Source: Rheum nobile
Taxonomy: Eukaryota > Streptophyta > Magnoliopsida > Caryophyllales > Polygonaceae
DNA: 64,000 nucleotides
Direction of reading: 5' to 3'
Assembly: GCA_027886185.1 (NCBI GenBank)
Contig: WOAB01000595.1
Span: forward strand, 5,022,001 to 5,086,000
Shown here: positions 51,232 through 62,020 of the stretch, one piece after another
Position numbering within the stretch: position 1 is the stretch's first letter
Layout of the letters: each line of letters starts with the position of its first letter
The notes under the pieces: model-generated
What the model saw: the letters and a program-made list of their open reading frames with translations, nothing else
What the model was told of the DNA's origin: nothing
Database searches by the model: none
Translations under genes and position numbers: made by a program

Positions 51232-52500
51232 CGCTCCCGCCATTACCTTCGACGACTCGGAAGCCCAGGAACTAGGCGACCATCATGACGGTTTGGTAAT
51301 CTCACTTTCAATTAGCAACTGTCTTATCCATCATGTTCTAATCAACACAGGTAGCTCCACCAACTTGTTGACACTAGACGCCTTAAAGGGTATGGGTTTA
51401 AGCGAGGACGACTTAACCAGAAACTCCACCCCGCTGGTCGGATTTAGTGGGGAAGTTAAATACACCCAAGGGGAGATCGTGTTAACAACGTACGTTGGTG
51501 GAGTCAATCAACAGGTAAAGTTTTTGATACTCGACTGCCCATCACCATACAATGCAATCCTTGGCAAACCCTGGATCCACGCCATGAAAGTTGTACCTTC
51601 CACTTACCACCAAACGATAAAATTTCCTACTAAGTGGGGGGTATAGGAAATAAAAGGCGACCAGCGGGCTGCCAAGGAATGCTATGTCACTTCAATGAAA
51701 GGGGCAATCGACAAACCTTTCGCATAGCAATCACAGTATGGCGAAGGAACCACACGATACGTCGAACCAGAATTGGAACAACTCGACGAGATCGCGCTGG
51801 ATCCTTCAAAGCCAACACAGACGGTGAAGGTCGGATCAGATCTAAACGATTCGACCATAGCAGATTTAATCTCTCTTTTACGATCCAACTCTGACTGTTT
51901 TGCTTGGTCACACGAAGACATGGTGGGGATCTCCCCGGATATTATTAATCATAAATTGAATGTAGATCCCACATACCCTCCAGTCAAGCAAAAGAGGAGA
52001 AAGTTCGCGCCAGAACGTAACAAGATCGTAGACGACGAGGTGAAAAATTTACTTGAGACAGGCAAAATCCGAGAAGTCAAGTACCCCGACTGGTTAGCAA
52101 ACATCGTCGTGGTTCAAAAGAAGAACGGGAAATGGAGAGTATGCATCGACTTCACATACCTAAACAAGGCCTGTCCAAAAGACTATTTCCCTTTACCACA
52201 TATTGATGCAATGGTCGACGCGACCGCCGGACACGAAATGCTGACATTCATGGACGCGTTCAATGGGTACAACCAGATCCTGATGGACCATGACGACCAA
52301 GAAAAGACAGCTTTCATAACAAGCCAAGGTATGTATTGCTACAAAGTAATGCCCTTCGGACAAAAAAATTACAAGTGCCACGTATCAAAGGTTGGTGAAC
52401 AAGATGTTCAAAGATCAGATCGGAGACACCATGGAAGTTTACATCGACGACATGCTCGTCAAATCCAAAGCGACAGGGGACTAGATTGAACACCTAAAGG
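51107..52500 (+). pseudogene. Element E protease and RT N-terminal part
   Basis: This frame overlaps gag by 125 bp in the next frame. The protease (about 51290-51640) reads LIHHVLINTGSSTNLLTLDA. The catalytic Asp of DTG/DSG is Asn here (NTG). CPSPYNAILGKPWIHAMKVV follows. Stops occur at 51644-51646 (TAG) and near 51728. RT then begins: TIADLISLLRSNSDCFAWSH, HKLNVDPTYPPVKQKRRKFA, NIVVVQKKNGKWRVCIDFTY, and FNGYNQILMDHDDQEKTAFI. A one-base shift at the A run near 52362 moves RT to another frame, which keeps YIDDMLVKSK (from 52440) and ends at TAG 52482. Confidence 0.87.
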
Positions 52501-53408
52501 AAGCTTTCGAGGTATTGAAAAGATATAACATGAAATTAAACCCGACTAAATGTTTTTTCGGAGTGTCTTCAGTAAATATTTTGGGATACATGGTCACTTA
52601 AAGAGGGATAGAAGCCAGTCCCGACCAGATCAAGGCCATCGTCAACCTTAGGTCCCCTCGATGCGTCAAGGACGTCCAGAAACTAACAGAACGGATATCG
52701 GCACTAAACAGGTTCATATACAAATCATTGGATAAATGCAAGCTCTTCTACGAAGCTTTGAAAAAGAACAAATCATTCGACTGGACAGCCGCACATGAAC
52801 AAGCCTTCCAAGATCTAAAAACATATCTGGCAAGTCCACTCCTACTGGCTAAACCAAAAGACGACAAGCCATTACCACTATATTTGGCCGTATCGGAGTC
52901 AGCCGTCAGTGCAGTCCTAACAAGGGAGGAAGTGGGTAAACAGTCACCAGTCTACTATGTAAGTCATTCCTTACTTCCCGCCGAGACCAGGTATACATCA
53001 CTTGAAAAATTAGTCTTAGCATTGGTTATGGCCTCAAATAAATTACGACCCTATTTCGAATCACACGCTATTATTGTGAGAACTAACCATCCCATGAAAG
53101 CAATCATGAGGAAGCCAGAATTTACAGGACGAATGGCTAAGTGGGCCATACATCTCAGCGGATTCGACATCGAGTACGAGCCTAGGACGGCGATCAAATC
53201 TCAAGCTTTAGCCGACTTTGTGGCCGATTTCAGCCCGACACTGGAACAAGAAGCCACAAAGGAGGTCGAACAGCTAAAAGTCGAAGAAGACAAGGGCACA
53301 TGGCAACTCCATACAGACGGAGCATCAAACGTAAGAGGAGTCGGCCTAGGTGTCATGCTAAAATCACCACAAGGGGACCATATAGCCCAAGCTATGAGAT
53401 GTGAATGA
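52485..53408 (+). pseudogene. Element E RT C-terminal part and RNase H, first half
   Basis: After the stop at 52482 the frame continues IEHLKEAFEVLKRYNMKLNP and TKCFFGVSSVNILGYMVT, with a stop near 52600, then RGIEASPDQIKAIVNLRSPR and LTERISALNRFIYKSLDKCK. The RNase H-like connection follows: FDWTAAHEQAFQDLKTYLAS, YYVSHSLLPAETRYTSLEKL, IEYEPRTAIKSQALADFVAD, and the true RNase H start WQLHTDGASNVRGVGLGVML. The frame ends at 53408 by an indel, and the next frame (53401 on) carries the rest. Confidence 0.87.
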
Positions 53409-55068
53409 AGCCCTCGTATTTGGATTAACACTTGCACACGATCTCGCATTTCTAAGCATAGAGGTAACATGCGACTCTCTCCTAATTGTCAACCAGGTAC
53501 AAGGTTTATACGCTGCCAAAGACGACAGAATGATGGCATACCTAGACATTGTCAAAAAGTTGGCAAGCAAATTCCAGAACTTCACTACCCGACAAGTCCT
53601 TCACGACCTCAACACACAAGCCGACGCCCTAGCAAATCTCGGTTCAGCCTTACATCCCAACTACTTCCACAACATCCCATTAGCACATATCATCACACCA
53701 GCCATCCCTAAGATCTTCAAAACACCCAATCCAGATTATATTCAGACAATGGACGAGTTACCCCTAGAAGAATTCGTCTCAGCAGAAGTAGGCGACCACA
53801 CGGAAGAAGATTTGGTGGGCGATCAAGATGACTGGACCATCCCCTACATCAAATGGCTCATGGACGGAACACTCTCAGCAGACAAAGCAGAAGCTAAAAG
53901 ACTCAAGGTACAAGCCGTGACCTTTGATTTAAAAGATAATATTTTGGTCAAACGATCTATTACAGGCCTATACTTACGATGCCTCAAAACAACTAAGGTA
54001 CGACACGTCTTACAATCTCTACACGACGGAGAATGCGTAAATCATACTGGAGGACGTAGCCTATCCGGCAAAGCTCTCAGGACAGGTTATTATTGGCCCA
54101 CAATGAACAAGGAAGCGACGGATTATGTTAGAATGTGCGACGCTTGCCAACGACACGCGCCTATCACACATCAACCATATGAGATGCTCCATCCGACCCT
54201 AGCTCCCTGGCCCTTCATGCGATGGGGAATGGACATCGTCAAAAAACTATCATCGACATCAGGACAACGCGTCTTCTTCCTAGCCATGACTGACTATTTC
54301 TCTAAATGGATAGAGGCCGAAGCATATCGAGAGGTAAAAGAAAAACACGTCATCTCATTCATAAAACGTAATATTCTATGCAGATTTGGCATCCCTTCAG
54401 AAATCGTATGCGACAATGGCTCCCAATTCATCGGTAGCAAGACGCGATCTTTCTGTAAACAGTGGAACATCACACTAGTCACGTCCACACCGAGGTACCC
54501 ACAATCTAATGGTCAAGCAGAGTCCAGCAATAAAATCATCATCAACAATCTCAAAAAACGCCTCACAGGGGCAAAAGGCAAATGGGCCGATGAGCTCCCT
54601 TTGATATTATGGTCCGACAGGATGATGCCAAAAAACACAACAGGGCAAAGCCCTTTCTCATTGGTATATGGAAGTGAGGCAGTCATCCCCACTAAGATAC
54701 TTGTCCCAACTGCCAGATACGGACTCCAAACTCCGGAACAAATCGACGTCGAGTTAGCTCACAACCTCGACACCATCAACGAGACTAGAGAGAAAGCCAG
54801 AATCCGAATGGTCCAATACCAACAACAAGTCGCCCGGAGCTACAACAAGAACGTCCGAGCTAAAGTCTTCAAGTTAGGAGATTGGGTCCTAAGGAAAATG
54901 TTCCAAAACACTAGAGATCCAGCCGACGGAAAATTGGCACCCCAATGGGAAGGACCCTACCTCATCAAGGAAGTCGTCGGGCGAGGAGCATATCGACTAG
55001 AAACAAAGGACGGACAACCTATCCCTCCAAGTTGGAACGCAGTCCACCTAAAGTTGTATCACTTCTGA
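53401..55068 (+). CDS. Element E RNase H C-terminal half and integrase, open
   Basis: This uninterrupted frame of 555 codons starts inside RNase H (NEALVFGLTLAHDLAFLSIE, LLIVNQVQGLYAAKDDRMMA, DLNTQADALANLGSAL). The integrase follows: the HHCC zinc domain (LHDGECVNHTGGRSLSGKAL, then CDACQRHAPITHQPYE), and the DDE core with MRWGMDIVKKLSSTSGQRVF, IVCDNGSQFIGS and PQSNGQAESSNKII. The C-terminal part has YNKNVRAKVFKLGDWVLRKM and LAPQWEGPYLIKEVVGRGAY. All three catalytic acids are present. This is the best preserved enzyme in the window, although the frame as drawn begins mid-protein because of the indel at about 53405. Confidence 0.9.
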   Translation: MNEALVFGLTLAHDLAFLSIEVTCDSLLIVNQVQGLYAAKDDRMMAYLDIVKKLASKFQNFTTRQVLHDLNTQADALANLGSALHPNYFHNIPLAHIITPAIPKIFKTPNPDYIQTMDELPLEEFVSAEVGDHTEEDLVGDQDDWTIPYIKWLMDGTLSADKAEAKRLKVQAVTFDLKDNILVKRSITGLYLRCLKTTKVRHVLQSLHDGECVNHTGGRSLSGKALRTGYYWPTMNKEATDYVRMCDACQRHAPITHQPYEMLHPTLAPWPFMRWGMDIVKKLSSTSGQRVFFLAMTDYFSKWIEAEAYREVKEKHVISFIKRNILCRFGIPSEIVCDNGSQFIGSKTRSFCKQWNITLVTSTPRYPQSNGQAESSNKIIINNLKKRLTGAKGKWADELPLILWSDRMMPKNTTGQSPFSLVYGSEAVIPTKILVPTARYGLQTPEQIDVELAHNLDTINETREKARIRMVQYQQQVARSYNKNVRAKVFKLGDWVLRKMFQNTRDPADGKLAPQWEGPYLIKEVVGRGAYRLETKDGQPIPPSWNAVHLKLYHF

Positions 55069-55675
55069 ACTTTCTTTCACTTTTACTTTGCATTTTTTAC
55101 ATCTTTTCAAATTATATTCGCTTGAGTTACGATCACTGACTTAAGCATCGGAGGGCCGTTGGGTCACCCCCCAACGGTCGCCCAAAAGACCTCTTTTTTT
55201 TGTACTCTTAACATAATCTGAGCAGGACCAAGAGGCCTCGAAGACAAACTTGCCATTCAAACGGATATCCTTACCATTTACAACACAAGCGCTTACAACA
55301 TCCAAAATCGATCGATACATAGGGAATGGAGGGAACAACACAAAAACATCCTCTTATGCAAAAGGCTTATCCTATTCAAGGTACTCGCCTTTTCCATATA
55401 ATACAAACTACCCTTCCCCAGACACACAAAGCATGCTACACTAACAACTACAAACTACAGGTCGCTTCGACCAAACGATTCACATCACGGTCAAAACACA
55501 ATCGACGAGATCCACCTGCAAAAAAACATACAAACACAAGGTACATAACAAGTACTAAAGAAACTTACAAAATACGCGACCCGGATGGTGGACGGGTCGC
55601 CAAAACATTATCCATCCCATCTCCACGATGGGGCACAAGATATCACGATAAACGTATTTAAACAGTGAGAATGTT
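55069..55675. other. Element E spacer between pol and antisense gene
   Basis: No gene is supported. It has a T run at 55192-55200 and a palindromic GGCCGTTGGGTCACC-CCCCAACGGTCGCCC at 55151-55183 that could form a hairpin just after pol. Confidence 0.45.
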
Positions 55676-55689
55676 TTGAGACACATGAC

Positions 55690-57524
55690 ACGATCTTCAC
55701 ACATACTAAGACTCGTCCGACTTCTCTTTGGCTTGCACAAGATCGACTTCCTTGTCAGTTGTCACTTCTGGGAGAGTCTTCGGCACGTCTTCAACCTTCC
55801 TAGCATCTTCAACCGCCTAAGAATCGGCGTCATCTTTCTGGTCATCTTCTCCTCCCTCCAAGTCGGCCAACTTAAAGAGCTCTTCGCCAGGGTTGCCATC
55901 GGGATACAAAAGGTCCAGATTGGATCTCTCCCCTTCGACATCTCATTCCACATGAGTACCAGCGGCGAACTCCTCCATCATCTCAATGCGAGACTTCAAA
56001 CAGTAATAAGTCCCCACGTCACCAGCGGTCCGAGCATCCTTTTCACGACGCTTCTCAGCCTCCTCGACTTGAGATCGAAGTTCCTCCTTGACAAACATCA
56101 ACTCCTTCTCGACAATCTCCACACGGTCCTTGGCAGCCTTCGCTTGACTTTCCGCATGTGCGATCCACTTGTCGGACCTATCACTCAACTCCTGTATAGT
56201 AGAAAAAGCGACGATCGAATACTGAAAGGCCTACATTCAATACAACATGTAATCAGTTTCAACAAAAAAAGAAGAAAAAAGATGAATTCGAATATCCTGC
56301 TACTTACTTCCAAGCACCGACAGCGGCTTCATCCATACAATCGATAGGAGAAAGATCGTCAATCTCTTTCCTAGCTTATGGGTCCACCGATCGAGTCAGG
56401 TCGCTTGCCACTCTTTCTTTCAGCATTCCTGGCAGATGACCTAAAGCGACGGACGCCTTTCTCTTCGCACCTGACGTCTTAGACGACGGAGAGTCTAGAG
56501 CGATTACTCCAACAGATTGTCGGGTCTTGAGGATAGCCCTCGAAGAAGACGCCTTGGCGGCTGACAGCTTTTGTTCCAGCAGACTTTTCCCGATAAACGC
56601 GCGCTGGATCGACTGCCGCGAGACGCTGATAAAATAGCACAACACCATAAGCATATGAAAACTCTGAAGACCAACCACACACATACTTGTAGGAACGAAC
56701 AAGTGCCTTTAGAGATAGATACAGAAGGAGTCGACATCTCGACAGGATCAGGTATCAAGAAATTGATATTCTTGAAATGTATTTCCGATTCAGGAATCGT
56801 GGGTAAAGCCTTGGTCGCTACCTCAAAATCCTCGGGTTCCCCTGGATCAGGCACTGCGATAAAAAACATGTAAGCAAAGGCTTAGAAGACTCCCAACAAA
56901 GAAAAATCAAAGGAAAAATACAATACATGTCTTCCTCCAATCTGAGAGCAAAAAGGAACAATCGACCCATCTTTCAAGCGACTCGCGCTCCACAAAGAAA
57001 AAATGGGTTCTCCACCCATGGTCATTAACATCCAAGTTCAAAGCTAAAGGCTTTCTATCACGACGAAGTCGTAATTTAAACCTAGAAGAACCTCGACTAC
57101 TCAGATAGTAAGAATACCACAAAGCGTCAAAGTCAAAATCAAATTTGACACCGGTGGTAACAAGATCGATCACCCTAAGTAAACGCCAAGTATGGGGCAT
57201 AACCTGACAAGGAGCAAGTCCCATGACTGAAAGAAAGTTCCTGACCAAATTGGAAAACGGAAAAGAGTGGCTAATCCTAAAAGGGTACTCAAAGAAACAA
57301 ACCCAATTTCTATGGTACAAGACGGCTCGCTCATGGGGAAGAGGAAGACGAGCCACAGTGCCTACAGGGAACTGACTAACTTCAAGAATCTTATCCAACT
57401 CGGCCTGAGTTAGGGTTCCACCAACAGAATCGGAATTACTAAGGAGTCCTAAAGGGGTGAAAGCATTCCCATCTTCGGAAGGATCACCAGACACGATTCT
57501 ACTCCTAGACCTTGAAGACGCCAT
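55690..57524 (-). pseudogene. Element E antisense gene (Transposase_28-like, spliced)
   Basis: It starts at ATG 57524, 277 bp inside the 3' LTR and opposite to gag-pol. The first exon-like frame (57524-56930) reads MASSRSRSRIVSGDPSEDGN, LYHRNWVCFFEYPFRISHSF, GVKFDFDFDALWYSYYLSSR and DVNDHGWRTHFFFVERESLE. Further pieces follow: DPGEPEDFEVATKALPTIPE (56869-56700), a basic segment TSGAKRKASVALGHLPGMLK (to 56376), then after GTAAGTAG a coiled coil, SDKWIAHAESQAKAAKDRVE and IVEKELMFVKEELRSQVEEA (56188-55990), and an acidic tail. Candidate GT-AG borders separate them. Stops occur in the tail. The family is known from extra ORFs in plant gypsy elements; its function is unknown. Element D carries the homologue in the same position. 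Confidence 0.68.
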
Positions 57525-57800
57525 GGAAACAGAGAAAGGAGAAGAAGAGTAAAAAATTTGAAAAAGAAGTTACCTTGATAGAGACGTGAAACTCTGTGAT
57601 GATAAGATAGCCGATGAGGGCTATTTAACACAGTAAAATCGCCTCTCTTATGGTCAAAACGATGGGCCACTCACGAAACGCCACGTTAGCCTGCAGTTTG
57701 CAAAAGAATCAGGAAAGGATTTCCTCGCCACACTGAAGACCAAACCGTCTCGTCAAGAAGCCGCTTTATTTCCTCCGGCCCACTTTGGTCTTGGGGCAAT

Positions 57801-58307
57801 TGTTGGGCTCAGAAATTATTGATTATCCATCAAGCCGGCACAGATGGGTAATCGAATTGGGCCACGATCTGGAGAAAGAGGAACGTTGAGGCAGTTGAGC
57901 GAATCTCGGACGCCTGGAGCAACGACTCGACGGATCCCTGAAAAATCAGAATTCAACGGATTTATTAGTTCATTCATGTAAATTATGTATAAAAGGAGTT
58001 GATCTTTCTTTTGTAAATACACAATTATTATCATCAATACCAGCTACCATTTACAATTTTCTCGATCTGTTACATTTGCTCTCTAAGTTCGATCCTTTAC
58101 TTCAATCTTAAAGCGACCGACGCTTAGATCATTCGATTCGACCAATCTCTTGTTCAAGGGAGATAAGTTTACTTTTATGTCTGTTTAATCTCATTTCATT
58201 TTAGTTCCTTGCTTGATTTGGATCATTAAGATATAATCAATTCTGTAGTTGTCTAGTTGCCCTTCTTAAGGTGATTCAGGTCGGTTTGATCTTTTCGCCC
58301 CAAAACA
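57801..58307 (+). repeat. Element E 3' LTR
   Basis: This 507-bp partner of 48913-49400 is preceded by CTTGGGGCAA, a short purine-rich tract likely serving as polypurine primer. Confidence 0.93.
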
Positions 58308-59290
58308 ATACCCCTCAAGTATCTAAGGATCCACTTCACTGCTTCCTAATGCTCCATCCCCGGATGTCCCATGAATCGACTAATTACTCTCACCGCATGC
58401 GCGATGTCTGGCCTCGTACACACCATTGCATACATCAAACTACCAATGGCCTAAGCGTATGGAGTCCTCTATATCTGGACACGTTCTTCTTCACTCTCAG
58501 GCGAGTCCCTATTAGATAGCTTGAAGTGGCTACCCAATGGGACTTTAGCTGCTTAGCATCTTGCATACTAAACCTCTTTAAGACCTTTTTGATGTACTCA
58601 GCCTGTGGCAGATACAACTTTCCAGCCTTCCTATCTCGATCAATCCGCATACCCAGAATCTGCTTAGCCTCTCCAAGATCCTTCATAGCAAATTGTTCAT
58701 ACAACTGCTTCTTCAACTTACTCACTTCTCGAGCACTAGAGCCTGCTATCATCATGTCATAAACGTATAGTCGTTGTCAGACTTCTTGAAGTAGCAACAA
58801 TGGTCAGCTTCACTTCTCACAAACTCAATTCCTTGCATGAATCCATCAAACTTCTAGTACCATTGTCTAGCATCTTGTTTCAGACCATACAAGCTCTTCT
58901 TCCGCTTGCACACAAGCTCAACATTACACTCTAACAAGTAGTCCTCAGGTTGCTTCATATAGATGTCTTCATCTAAAATACCATGAAGAAAGGTCATTTT
59001 TACATCCAGTTGTTGTAGCTCTATGTTTTCTGCAGCTGCCATACTCAGCACTAGGCGAGTAGTCAGTTTCACCACAGGAGTAAAAACATCACTATAATCA
59101 ATACCGTAGTTCTGCTGAAATCCTTTCACAACCAGCCCTGCCTTATAACGCTTGCTTCCATTAGCCTCCTTCTTGATTCTGTAAACCCACTTGTTATGCA
59201 ATGCCTTCTTACCCTTTGGAAGCTCAACTAGTTCCCAAGTTCCATTGGTCATCAACGAATCCATCTCACCATCCATTGCGAGCTTTCACT
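58308..59290 (-). pseudogene. Element F reverse transcriptase
   Basis: In minus reading: MDGEMDSLMTNGTWELVELP, KALHNKWVYRIKKEANGSKR, IDYSDVFTPVVKLTTRLVLS, LQQLDVKMTFLHGILDEDIY, and KKSLYGLKQDARQWY, then a stop. The catalytic box reads LYVYDMMIAG near 58755-58785, so the first Asp of YVDD is Tyr. The thumb follows: KKQLYEQFAMKDLGEAKQIL, then KLYLPQAEYIKKVLKRFSMQ. The sequence ends ILRYLRG at the junction with E (58308). Frameshifts separate 58854 and 58755. It is inactive. Confidence 0.87.
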
Positions 59291-59566
59291 TGCTCACATG
59301 TTCACCACGAGATGCCTATGCATAACACTCCGGCTCACCACCATCAGTCAACAACATATAGTAGTTGGGAGGCGTAAATCTATCAGGCGATCCATGCTCT
59401 CTAGTGGACCTCCGCAGCGGAACTACTGGGTGTACGGTTCTTCCTCAACAACCTCCTGGTCATTTTGAACCACCCTGCTCCCACCCGAGTTTGAGATGTC
59501 TAACTCCACAACCTCAGGTTCTGAACTAGCAACTTCTGATGCACCCAGCTTATCCTTATACAAAAC

Positions 59567-60300
59567 CTACTCATTAAGCACAACGTCTCGACTACGAATA
59601 ACCTTCATGTTCTGTTCATCCCAAAACCGGTATCCGAAATCATCACCGCCATATCCAATAAACGTGCATTTGACAAACTTAGCATCCAGTTTACTTCCCT
59701 CAACAGAAGCTACATGAACATATGAAACACACCCAAATATCCGAAGAAAGGACAAATTTACCTCTTTACCACTCCAAGCCTCCTCTGGAATGCCACTCTC
59801 CAAGGGAGTTGATGGTCCTCGGTTAATCAAGAATGCAATAGTGTTAACTACATCTGCCCAGAATGTCCTAGCACGTTCATTCAAGGTCATATTCATACGT
59901 TCTGCCACGCCATTCTCCTTAGGGGTTCCTTTCAAGGTTTTCTCCATGCGAATGCCATTCTAAACACAAAACTCTTTGAACTCGCGAAGCTCATACTCCC
60001 CACCATTATCAGATCTTAAAAACTTCACTTTAAGACATGTCTCAACCTCTACTAGGGCCTTCCACTTTCTGAAAGAATCGAAGGCATCATATTTTTGTTT
60101 CAAAAAATATACCCATACCTTTCTTGTGGGGTCGTCAATGAAGGTCGTGTAATATGACGCTCCACCAAGAGATGTCACATGTGCTGGACCCCATAGATCG
60201 ATGTGGACCAGCTCCAACTTCTGCATCTTCAAAGTTATGCCATCCTTCGAAAAACTCACCCTTTTTTATTTCCCGAGAATGCAGTCCTCACACAATCCGA
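59567..60300 (-). pseudogene. Element F integrase
   Basis: The core reads LELVHIDLWGPAHVTSLGGA (first Asp), LKVKFLRSDNGGEYELREFK (second), and, after a stop at about 59960, GTPKENGVAERMNMTLNERA (Glu). EAWSGKEVNLSFLRIFGCVS and DAKFVKCTFIGYGGDDFGYR follow, the conserved C-terminal copia blocks. All three catalytic acids are visible, but the frame is broken between the second and third. Confidence 0.88.
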
Positions 60301-60860
60301 TGTCAGCAGACTTGAGACTTGGTAGCAAACCCTTCGAACATAGCACTTTCATCCCTTTCTCACTCATGTGGCCAAGACGACAATGCCAAAAATTTGCATC
60401 ACCATTCGCTCATGCGACAACAATATTATCACAGACGTTGCTTGTCATGTGCAATGTCCTCTCCTTCTTCCCTCGAGCTACTACCATAGCTCCTTTGGTT
60501 ATCTTCCAGCTCTTGCAGCCAAAGGTTACAACATAACCCTCGTCATTCAACTGCCTAACCGAAAGCAAGTTTCTTTTCAAACCAGGAATATGCCTTACCC
60601 GATGCAACTGCAACACAGATTCATTCGGTGCCTTGATTCGAACATCTCATTTCCCCACAATTTTTAAGGCCTCATCATCAACAAGATAGACATTTCTGAA
60701 ATCTCTAGAAGTATACCGATCCATTATGCTAGCACTACTGCACGAGTGAAACGAAGCTCCAGAGTCTAACACCCAAGACTCTAATGGGCTGCTCATGCTC
60801 ATGATCAATGCATCTGTAGTGTTTTTTGTGGTTGAATCGCTCGGGATCAATGCATCTACA
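60301..60860 (-). pseudogene. Element F protease and pre-integrase region
   Basis: The protease frame has SPLESWVLDSGASFHSCSSA with the DSGAS active site, then RDFRNVYLVDDEALKIVGK. It continues LQLHRVRHIPGLKRNLLSVR and QLNDEGYVVTFGCKSWKITK, the GAG-pre-integrase segment. Frame breaks occur at about 60647 and 60410. Confidence 0.85.
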
Positions 60861-61080
60861 ATGTCTTCTGTTGTTGAATTCGTTGATTTGTCCTTAGACG
60901 ATGCCTTACATTCACTCTTGTAATGATCGTTCTCATCACAATTCTGTGGTTGAATCTGTAGTGTTTTTTGTGGTTGAATCGCTTAGGATGAATGCATCTG
61001 TAATGTCTTCTGTGGTTGAATTCGTTGATTTGTCCTTTGATGGTGCCTTACATTCACTCTTGTAATGACCGTTCTCATCA
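60813..61080 (-). repeat. Tandem duplication of about 145 bp in element F gag tail
   Basis: Two copies (about 60813-60930 and 60959-61080) share GTCTTCTGTNGTTGAATTCG and GCCTTACATTCACTCTTGTA. In minus reading each encodes ENGHYKSECKAPSKDKS, the second half of a gag zinc knuckle, whose first Cys pair has been lost. Confidence 0.75.
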
Positions 61081-61720
61081 TAATTTCAATACTTGATTTT
61101 GCTTTTGTCTTTGGGTTTATCCCTCCCTCTTGAATTCGACCTACCACGATTTGATCTCGCCTTAGAATCTAACCTGCCCATATTTCTCGTACTCAAGGCT
61201 GATCCTGAAGAAGTACATATCTCTGACTTCATCAAACTTAAGCTTTGCCTTCCCCGCTAAAGCATTAACAACAGTACTGTCTCGCTCCAACTCTCTAGTA
61301 AATAGGATAACAGAATTAGGGCTTGTACCTCATCATCGAAATCAATCTCAACCGAGCTCAATTGTGCGATTGTCATATTGAACTCGTTCAAGTGATTGGC
61401 CACCGGTGTACTCTCCGTCATCCGCAAGTTAAACAAGCGCCGCATCAGGTGAACCTTTTTCATTGTGGATGGTTTCTCATACGTCGCAAATAGTATTTCC
61501 AGCATTCATTCGTCGTCTCTACCTTGATCGTGTGATGCACCACATTTCTGGACAACGATAGGTGGATCACGCTCATCGTTTTCTTGTCCAGCAACTTCCA
61601 CTCATCATCCTTCATGACCTCTGATTTCTCGCACAGAGGCAAGTACATATCTTTACCGTACAGGTAAACCCGAATGCCGTCCAGTCGAACTTCTCCATCG
61701 GCGATTTTTTGTCTCCCATC
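61081..61720 (-). pseudogene. Element F gag
   Basis: The Tork-type gag reads RLDGIRVYLYGKDMYLPLCE, EWKLLDKKTMSVIHLSLSRN, then in another frame ATYEKPSTMKKVHLMRRLFN, VANHLNEFNMTIAQLSSVEI and DFDDEVQALILLSYLLESW. This is the UBN2-type gag domain. A likely start lies near 61720 (minus ATGGGAGACAAAAAATC). Frame breaks occur at about 61490 and 61257. Confidence 0.83.
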
Positions 61721-61738
61721 GTGACTGCCAAAACCAGC

Positions 61739-61750
61739 GCTCTGATACCA
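61739..61750 (-). other. Element F primer binding site (initiator tRNA-Met)
   Basis: The minus strand reads TGGTATCAGAGC, the exact complement of the initiator tRNA-Met 3' end, two bases after the 5' LTR. Confidence 0.9.
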
Positions 61751-61752
61751 GC

Positions 61753-62020
61753 TGTGAGGACTCAAACGCAGTAATTAGAGAAATTGAAACAAAGAACACG
61801 AGATTATTAACCTAGTTCGTCAAGAAATTGACTACGTATGGGGGCGATGCCAAGCCAGAATTTTTTTCTACTATTTTGTAATAACGATTACAATAATCAA
61901 GTGGGTATTTATAGTAATTAGTGAAACCCTAATCAGGCCCAAAAGACCCTTGTACGGACATGCCCAAATCGCTGGAGTTAGGCTTTCGGTGTATAGTCCA
62001 TCAGGCTCTATAATCCAACA
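61753..62020 (-). repeat. Element F 5' LTR (right)
   Basis: This 268-bp LTR starts TGTTGGATTATAGAGCC in minus reading and ends GAGTCCTCACA. It is followed on the right by the target duplicate TTCTT. Confidence 0.92.

Larger units (their letters stand above)
48913..58307 (+). mobile_element. Element E: Tat-like Ty3/gypsy with antisense gene
   Basis: The LTRs are 48913-49400 and 57801-58307, both TGTTGGGCTC to CCCCAAAACA. The primer site follows at 49404. The plus strand carries gag, protease, RT, RNase H and integrase (49471-55068). The minus strand carries a spliced-looking gene (about 55700-57524) between pol and the 3' LTR. The flanking 5-mers GTACT-like (48908-48912) and ATACC (58308-58312) fit one target site that changed at two C/G positions. 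LTRs differ by about 3% plus one indel by eye. It is more complete than D but carries several stops. Confidence 0.9.
48048..62020 (-). mobile_element. Element F: Tork-like Ty1/copia, split by element E
   Basis: It has two LTRs of 268-269 bp (48048-48316 and 61753-62020) and a perfect duplication TTCTT (48043-48047 and 62021-62025). In minus order it carries an initiator tRNA-Met primer site, gag, protease, integrase, RT and RNase H. Sequence style (DLGEAKQILGM, RYLRG) suits the Tork/Tnt1 group. Element E lies inside the 3' part of pol. Removing E leaves about 4.6 kb, a normal size. Stops, frameshifts and a lost catalytic Asp show it is dead. Confidence 0.9.
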
